A program made the position numbers and the translations under genes. Positions 5,636-8,899 of a DNA stretch of 8,899 nucleotides are shown here, in pieces. The notes below the pieces were generated by a model. It did not search any database, was not told where the DNA came from, and saw only the letters and a list, made by a program, of their open reading frames with translations. Where the stretch lies: positions 1-8,899 of the forward strand of contig CAMNWW010000077.1 in assembly GCA_946566415.1 (NCBI GenBank). The letters run 5' to 3'. Each line of letters begins with the position of its first letter. The first letter of the stretch is position 1. The DNA is from an uncultured Lachnospiraceae bacterium (GTDB lineage: Bacteria > Bacillota > Clostridia > Lachnospirales > Lachnospiraceae).

Positions 5636-6466
5636 ATGGATTATACGGAATTTATAGAAGCTATGCAAAGTGAGGTCAGGAAGTATGTCCCGGCGGAGGT
5701 GACGGTGGACCGCCATGCTGCGGTAAAGAATAATGGGACGGTGCGGGTCGGCTTAGTATTTATGCGCCAGGGAATCAATATGTCGCCAACGATTTATCTT
5801 GAAGAGTTTTATAAGCAGTATTTGCAAGGCGCAGGGATACTTGAGCTGGCAGGGATGTTTGCCGGTCTTTACGAGAAGGTGAAAGTAGCGGAGCCCTATC
5901 CATGCGAGGATATATTTTCTTACCAGAAAGTGCGGGACAGAATTGTCTATAAGCTGATCCAGAGAAAGACGAATGAAGAGCTTTTGCGCCAGGTTCCTTA
6001 TAGAGAGTACCTGGATCTGGCTGTCGTATTTTATGTCCTGCTGGAGGGAAGTACTTTCGGCACTGCGACGCTTTTGGTGCGTAATGAACATCTGCGTCAA
6101 TGGAAGACCACGCGGGAAGAGATAGCTGAGGCGGCCGGGAAGAATACGCCGCGTCTTCTTCCTGGAGCTATAGAACAGCTTGCAGAGTACATGTATGTTT
6201 TGTCGAATAAAAAGAGGAATATGGGTGCGGCCGCCATGCTGTATCCGGATATGATGGGGGAAGCCCAGAGGATGATCGGGGAGAATTTCTATATTCTTCC
6301 GAGCAGCATCCATGAAGTTATTCTTATACCGGAAAGCCATGGTGCGAACCGGGTACAGCTTGAGGCGATGGTTGAGGAGATCAATAAGACGGAAGTAGAG
6401 CCTGAAGATGTGCTTTCGGATTCGGTTTATTATTACAGTAGGAAAGAAGACCGGATTTTACAGTAG
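5636..6466 (+). CDS. DUF5688-type protein of unknown function
   Basis: I recognise this 276-residue protein as resembling the DUF5688 family, which is common and often multi-copy in Lachnospiraceae; its function is not known to me. Visible features are an N-terminal acidic-basic helix (DYTEFIEAMQSEVRKYVP), the segment KNNGTVRVGLVFMRQGINMSPTIYLEEFYKQY, a central part ending in LAVVFYVLL, and a late segment ENFYILPSSIHEVILIP before an acidic tail with EEIN and YYYSRKEDRIL. It has no signal peptide and no convincing membrane helix, so it is probably cytoplasmic. The ribosome site AAGGAG at 5625-5630 is 5 bases before the ATG. It stands alone: a terminator and strong promoter lie upstream and a convergent tRNA downstream. 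Base use looks like its neighbours. The family assignment is from memory of sequence patterns. Confidence 0.8.
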   Translation: MDYTEFIEAMQSEVRKYVPAEVTVDRHAAVKNNGTVRVGLVFMRQGINMSPTIYLEEFYKQYLQGAGILELAGMFAGLYEKVKVAEPYPCEDIFSYQKVRDRIVYKLIQRKTNEELLRQVPYREYLDLAVVFYVLLEGSTFGTATLLVRNEHLRQWKTTREEIAEAAGKNTPRLLPGAIEQLAEYMYVLSNKKRNMGAAAMLYPDMMGEAQRMIGENFYILPSSIHEVILIPESHGANRVQLEAMVEEINKTEVEPEDVLSDSVYYYSRKEDRILQ

Positions 6467-6501
6467 AGGAAAAGAACCGTGATTGAAACCCGTTACGATG
6501 T

Positions 6502-6534
6502 AAAAAGCGCTGCAGCCAAATGGTTACAGCGCTT
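6502..6534 (-). terminator. Intrinsic terminator for the tRNA-Arg gene
   Basis: AAGCGCTG (6505-6512) pairs with CAGCGCTT (6527-6534). On the minus strand the stem is followed by a run of five T (complement of 6502-6506), directly downstream of the tRNA. On the + strand there is no good T run, though the hairpin might still slow read-through from the DUF5688-type gene. Confidence 0.75.
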
Positions 6535-6539
6535 CTCTA

Positions 6540-6611
6540 CGTCTCTGATCAGAATCGAACTGACGCACCCGCCTCCGGAGGGCGGTGCTCTATCCACTGA
6601 GCTACAGAGAC
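6540..6611 (-). tRNA. tRNA-Arg, anticodon CCG
   Basis: The minus strand folds as a complete 72-base tRNA. The acceptor stem GTCTCTG/CAGAGAC has seven perfect pairs, the D stem is GCTC/GAGC, the anticodon stem CCGCC/GGCGG encloses loop CTCCGGA with anticodon CCG, and the T arm GTCAG-TTCGATT-CTGAT has one G-U pair. The variable loop is short (4 bases). The discriminator base is G, and CCA is not encoded. It reads the arginine codon CGG and has its own promoter and terminator. It is convergent with the DUF5688-type gene and lies about 880 bases from argS, which encodes the enzyme that charges it. Confidence 0.96.
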
Positions 6612-6618
6612 ATTTAAT

Positions 6619-6647
6619 AATATACCACTGAAAAAGAAAAAAATCAA
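6619..6647 (-). promoter_or_regulatory. Promoter of the tRNA-Arg gene
   Basis: On the minus strand, TTGATT (complement of 6642-6647), 17 bases, then TATATT (complement of 6619-6624). The predicted start is only one or two bases before the tRNA 5' end at 6611, so the leader is almost absent. The T-rich spacer is typical of strong promoters. Confidence 0.65.
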
Positions 6648-6683
6648 GTATTTATTTCCAACAAAACTAGTCCTTTTTCGCTA

Positions 6684-6713
6684 TTGACGCAGGAATTATC
6701 CGCAAGGTATCAT
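6684..6713 (+). promoter_or_regulatory. Probable promoter for the membrane protein gene
   Basis: TTGACG (6684-6689), an 18-base spacer and TATCAT (6708-6713), each five of six consensus. The leader would be about 52 bases and contains AAAGGAGG at 6754-6761. This and the tRNA promoter form a divergent pair with start sites about 110 bases apart. Confidence 0.55.
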
Positions 6714-6771
6714 GAGAAAGACAAAAAGGTGGGACTTTCGGGATTTTCACCAAAAAGGAGGCTTTTAGATT

Positions 6772-7392
6772 ATGGCAGAAAAAAAATGGACCGTCATCCA
6801 GAGAATCCGGAGATACAGGCGCGCAGTCGCGGCGCTGGCTATTATGATCCTGATTCTTGCAGGGATGGTGAGAATATTTTTTCTGACCAAAGAGGAAGAA
6901 CCGACGATGGTTTTTGCACCGGCCATCATAGTGAATGAAGGATGTGAGGAGATGGAAACGAATCCTCTAAAGAGGTGTGAAGACGATAAGATTAACCAGG
7001 CGGTGTCTGAGTACTATGCACGTCTTGCAGAGAATGAGGGCTATGTAGAGGAATATGCGGATATTGAAGTCTACATGAAGAATGGAAAATACGAAGGAAC
7101 TTATGTGATATATGCAAGATATGAGATGAAGGTGAAAGATATTTACACGTCGGCGCCAGGTCTTGGTACGCTTTATCTGAAAAGGAATGAAAAAGAGGTG
7201 GTTTCGATCAATTCCCAAGTCGGAGAGGCGAAGCTGAAAAGTTATATCCAGGTGATCACTCAGCATGAGGACGTTAAGGAGCTGTTCCAATCCGTGCAGG
7301 AAGCATACGCAGAGGCGGTAGCGTCGGACGCTATGCTGGCGGAAGCGGTGAAGGACCTTGAGAGCGCGGCGCAGGAGAAGGACGGGCCGTGA
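6772..7392 (+). CDS. Single-pass membrane protein with probable NTF2-like extracellular domain
   Basis: The 206-residue protein has a basic N-terminus (RIRRYRR at 11-17) and one hydrophobic segment at about 18-38, so most of the chain should lie outside the cell. There is no lipobox at the N-terminus. The soluble part resembles a family of Lachnospiraceae envelope proteins with an NTF2-like look: an amphipathic helix (INQAVSEYYARLAENEG, 74-90), IEVYMKNGKYEGTYVIYARYEMK (98-120), the loop SAPGLGTLYLKR (127-138), and a helical C-terminus (DVKELFQSVQEAYAEAVASD, 167-186). The stretch between the first helix and IEVY seems shorter than in the relatives I recall, so it may be a compact variant. The ribosome site AAAGGAGG is 10 bases upstream. 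The gene is probably cotranscribed with argS. Function is not known. Confidence 0.75.
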   Translation: MAEKKWTVIQRIRRYRRAVAALAIMILILAGMVRIFFLTKEEEPTMVFAPAIIVNEGCEEMETNPLKRCEDDKINQAVSEYYARLAENEGYVEEYADIEVYMKNGKYEGTYVIYARYEMKVKDIYTSAPGLGTLYLKRNEKEVVSINSQVGEAKLKSYIQVITQHEDVKELFQSVQEAYAEAVASDAMLAEAVKDLESAAQEKDGP

Positions 7393-7496
7393 GCAAAGAG
7401 AGGGCAAAAGAAAGCATTGCGCTTGCAGGAATGTTTCGCTATAATAAGGAAAGACATTTGATTATAGAAGAAGAGAGAGTGAGGAAGACACTATGA
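7389..7496 (+). CDS. Possible small ORF filling the gap before argS (35 aa)
   Basis: A GTG-started frame of 35 codons begins in a GTGA overlap with the stop of the upstream membrane protein and ends in an ATGA overlap with the argS start. Its product would be about 35 residues (SKERAKESIALAGMF then RYNKERHLIIEEERVRKTL), charged and helix-like. AGGAG at 7373-7377 and AAGGA at 7378-7382 could serve as ribosome site. Against it: 35 open codons can easily occur by chance, a good TATAAT promoter overlaps it (7417-7445), and I do not recognise it. Confidence 0.25.
   Translation: MSKERAKESIALAGMFRYNKERHLIIEEERVRKTL
7417..7445 (+). promoter_or_regulatory. Probable promoter for argS
   Basis: TTGCGC (7417-7422), 17 bases, then a perfect TATAAT (7440-7445). 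The leader would be about 40 bases. It lies in the gap between the membrane protein gene and argS, where no terminator is seen, so argS may have both this promoter and read-through. No T-box leader is present. Confidence 0.6.
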
Positions 7497-8899
7497 AGAA
7501 ACTTCTGGATCTGATAACAGAAGAACTGGAACAGGCATTTGCGGATGCTGGATATGAAAAAGAATTGGCTAAAGTGACCTTATCTAACCGTTCGGATTTG
7601 TGTGAATATCAGTGTAACGGCGCTATGGCAGGCGCGAAGAAGTATCATAAAGCTCCGATAGCAATCGCAGAGGAGGTTGTGGGGAAGATTCCGGTGAACG
7701 GCATTATTGGGGCGGCGGAAGCGGTCAAACCTGGCTTTATTAATTTGAAAACAGACGATGGGCATATTGCCGAGTATCTGAACAGGATGGCGGCAGAGGA
7801 AAGGCTGGGAGTTGAAAAGGAGAAAAACCCCAGGACAATACTGATCGACTATGGCGGACCGAATGTGGCAAAACCGCTCCATGTGGGGCATCTGCGTTCC
7901 GCAATCATCGGAGAAAGCATCAAGCGGATCACCCGTTTTATGGGGAATCGTGTGACGGGGGATATTCATCTGGGCGATTGGGGATACCAGATGGGGCTTA
8001 TTATTACGGAACTTAAGAAACGGCAGCCGGATCTGCCTTATTTTGACGACGGCTATACAGGAGAATACCCTGAGGAAGCGCCGTTTACAATAGGGGATCT
8101 GGAGGAGATCTATCCGTCGGCGTCCGCATATGCGAAAGAACATGAGGATTACCGGGAGGAAGCGCTCGAAGCGACATATCTTCTTCAGAATGGAAAGCCT
8201 GGATACCGTGCCCTGTGGCGGCACATTATGAATGTGTCTGTTGCGGATTTGAAAAAGAATTACGAGAATCTGAATGTGGAATTTGACCTGTGGAAGGGGG
8301 AAGCGGATGTCCAGAAGTATATTCCGGATATGGTGCAGAGATTGAAGGAAGAGGGCTTTGCCCATCTGGACGACGGGGCGCTGGTAGTGGATGTAAAGGA
8401 AGACACCGATACAAAAGAGATTCCTCCTTGTATGATTTTGAAGTCAGACGGAGCGGCTCTTTATGATACGACAGACCTTGCAACCCTTGTGGAACGGGAG
8501 AAACTGTATCGGCCGGATGAAGTCGTCTATGTGGTGGACAAGCGTCAGGAGCTGCATTTTGTACAAGTTTTCCGATGCGCGAGAAAGACAGGAATTGTGC
8601 GGGAAGATACCGACCTGCGATTCCTTGGTTTTGGAACAATGAACGGCAAGGACGGCAAGCCGTTTAAGACCAGGGAGGGCGGCGTAATGCGCCTTGAACA
8701 TCTTCTTTCGGATATTACGGATAAGATGCAGGAAAAGATTATGGATAACCGGACAGTAGCAGAAGAAGAGGCGGAACATACAGCTAGGATTGTTGGGCTG
8801 TCTGCGATTAAGTACGGGGATCTGTCGAATCAAGCGTCTAAGGATTATGTTTTTGACGTAGATAGGTTCACTTCTTTTGAAGGAAATACAGGACCGTAT
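7493..8899 (+). CDS. argS: Arginyl-tRNA synthetase (3'-truncated by window edge)
   Basis: This class I enzyme joins arginine to tRNA-Arg using ATP. The first 469 residues are visible of roughly 560-600, with the frame open to the last base. The N-terminal tRNA-binding (Add-1) domain covers about 1-105 and includes SNRSDLCEYQCNGAMAGAKK. The Rossmann catalytic domain starts at about 115 with GGPNVAKPLHVGHLRS, whose HVGH at 130-133 is the HIGH signature, and GDIHLGDWG follows at 156-164. The class KMSKS motif is replaced, as usual in bacterial ArgRS, by GKDGKPFKTREGG at about 385-397. The anticodon-binding domain begins near the window end. The ribosome site GAGGAAG at 7481-7487 is about 5-7 bases before the ATG. 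Confidence 0.97.
   Translation, partial: MKKLLDLITEELEQAFADAGYEKELAKVTLSNRSDLCEYQCNGAMAGAKKYHKAPIAIAEEVVGKIPVNGIIGAAEAVKPGFINLKTDDGHIAEYLNRMAAEERLGVEKEKNPRTILIDYGGPNVAKPLHVGHLRSAIIGESIKRITRFMGNRVTGDIHLGDWGYQMGLIITELKKRQPDLPYFDDGYTGEYPEEAPFTIGDLEEIYPSASAYAKEHEDYREEALEATYLLQNGKPGYRALWRHIMNVSVADLKKNYENLNVEFDLWKGEADVQKYIPDMVQRLKEEGFAHLDDGALVVDVKEDTDTKEIPPCMILKSDGAALYDTTDLATLVEREKLYRPDEVVYVVDKRQELHFVQVFRCARKTGIVREDTDLRFLGFGTMNGKDGKPFKTREGGVMRLEHLLSDITDKMQEKIMDNRTVAEEEAEHTARIVGLSAIKYGDLSNQASKDYVFDVDRFTSFEGNTGPY

Noticed and set aside
6712..6768. 18-codon frame ending before the membrane protein gene, containing AGA, AGG and CGG arginine codons (leader-peptide idea)
   Set aside because: Its ATG overlaps the predicted -10 box, so it would not be transcribed from that promoter, and no terminator-antiterminator pair follows.
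7580..8365. Minus-strand open frame of 261 codons opposite argS
   Set aside because: Antisense to a conserved enzyme; histidine- and arginine-rich shadow frame.
1..8899. CRISPR array, insertion sequence, prophage or defence island
   Set aside because: No regularly spaced repeats, transposase or integrase motifs, or terminal inverted repeats with target duplications were found; gene content is housekeeping.

Overview
The window is ordinary housekeeping chromosome from a low-to-mid G+C Gram-positive anaerobe, most likely a Lachnospiraceae member (Clostridia). The signs are strong AAGGAGG-type ribosome binding sites, sigma-A-like promoters, a rubrerythrin, a DUF5688-type protein and a small membrane protein with a domain typical of this family. 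All protein genes are on the + strand. The only minus-strand gene is a tRNA.

Left part (1-3016): the 3' three quarters of guaB (IMP dehydrogenase) end in an intrinsic terminator. A promoter then serves a membrane-anchored N-acetylmuramoyl-L-alanine amidase, followed by aroK (shikimate kinase) and, two bases later, a yqeG-type HAD phosphatase. Middle part (3017-5473): a rubrerythrin, then an intergenic region with a long hairpin, a tandem near-duplicate repeat and an intrinsic terminator. Next come aroD (type I 3-dehydroquinate dehydratase) and efp (elongation factor P) with its own promoter and terminator.

Right part (5474-8899): a DUF5688-type gene follows a near-consensus promoter with an operator-like palindrome. 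A convergent tRNA-Arg(CCG) has its own promoter and terminator on the minus strand. A single-pass membrane protein with a probable NTF2-like domain comes next, then a possible 35-codon ORF that exactly fills the next gap, and the 5' part of argS (arginyl-tRNA synthetase), cut by the window end.

Functionally the window mixes purine synthesis (guaB), the shikimate pathway (aroK, aroD), oxidative-stress defence (rubrerythrin), cell-wall hydrolysis (amidase) and translation (efp, tRNA-Arg, argS). I saw no mobile element, phage gene, CRISPR array or defence system. The least explained items are the structured rubrerythrin-aroD intergenic region, whose parts can pair in mutually exclusive ways like an attenuator; the DUF5688-type gene with its promoter/palindrome; and the possible small ORF before argS.
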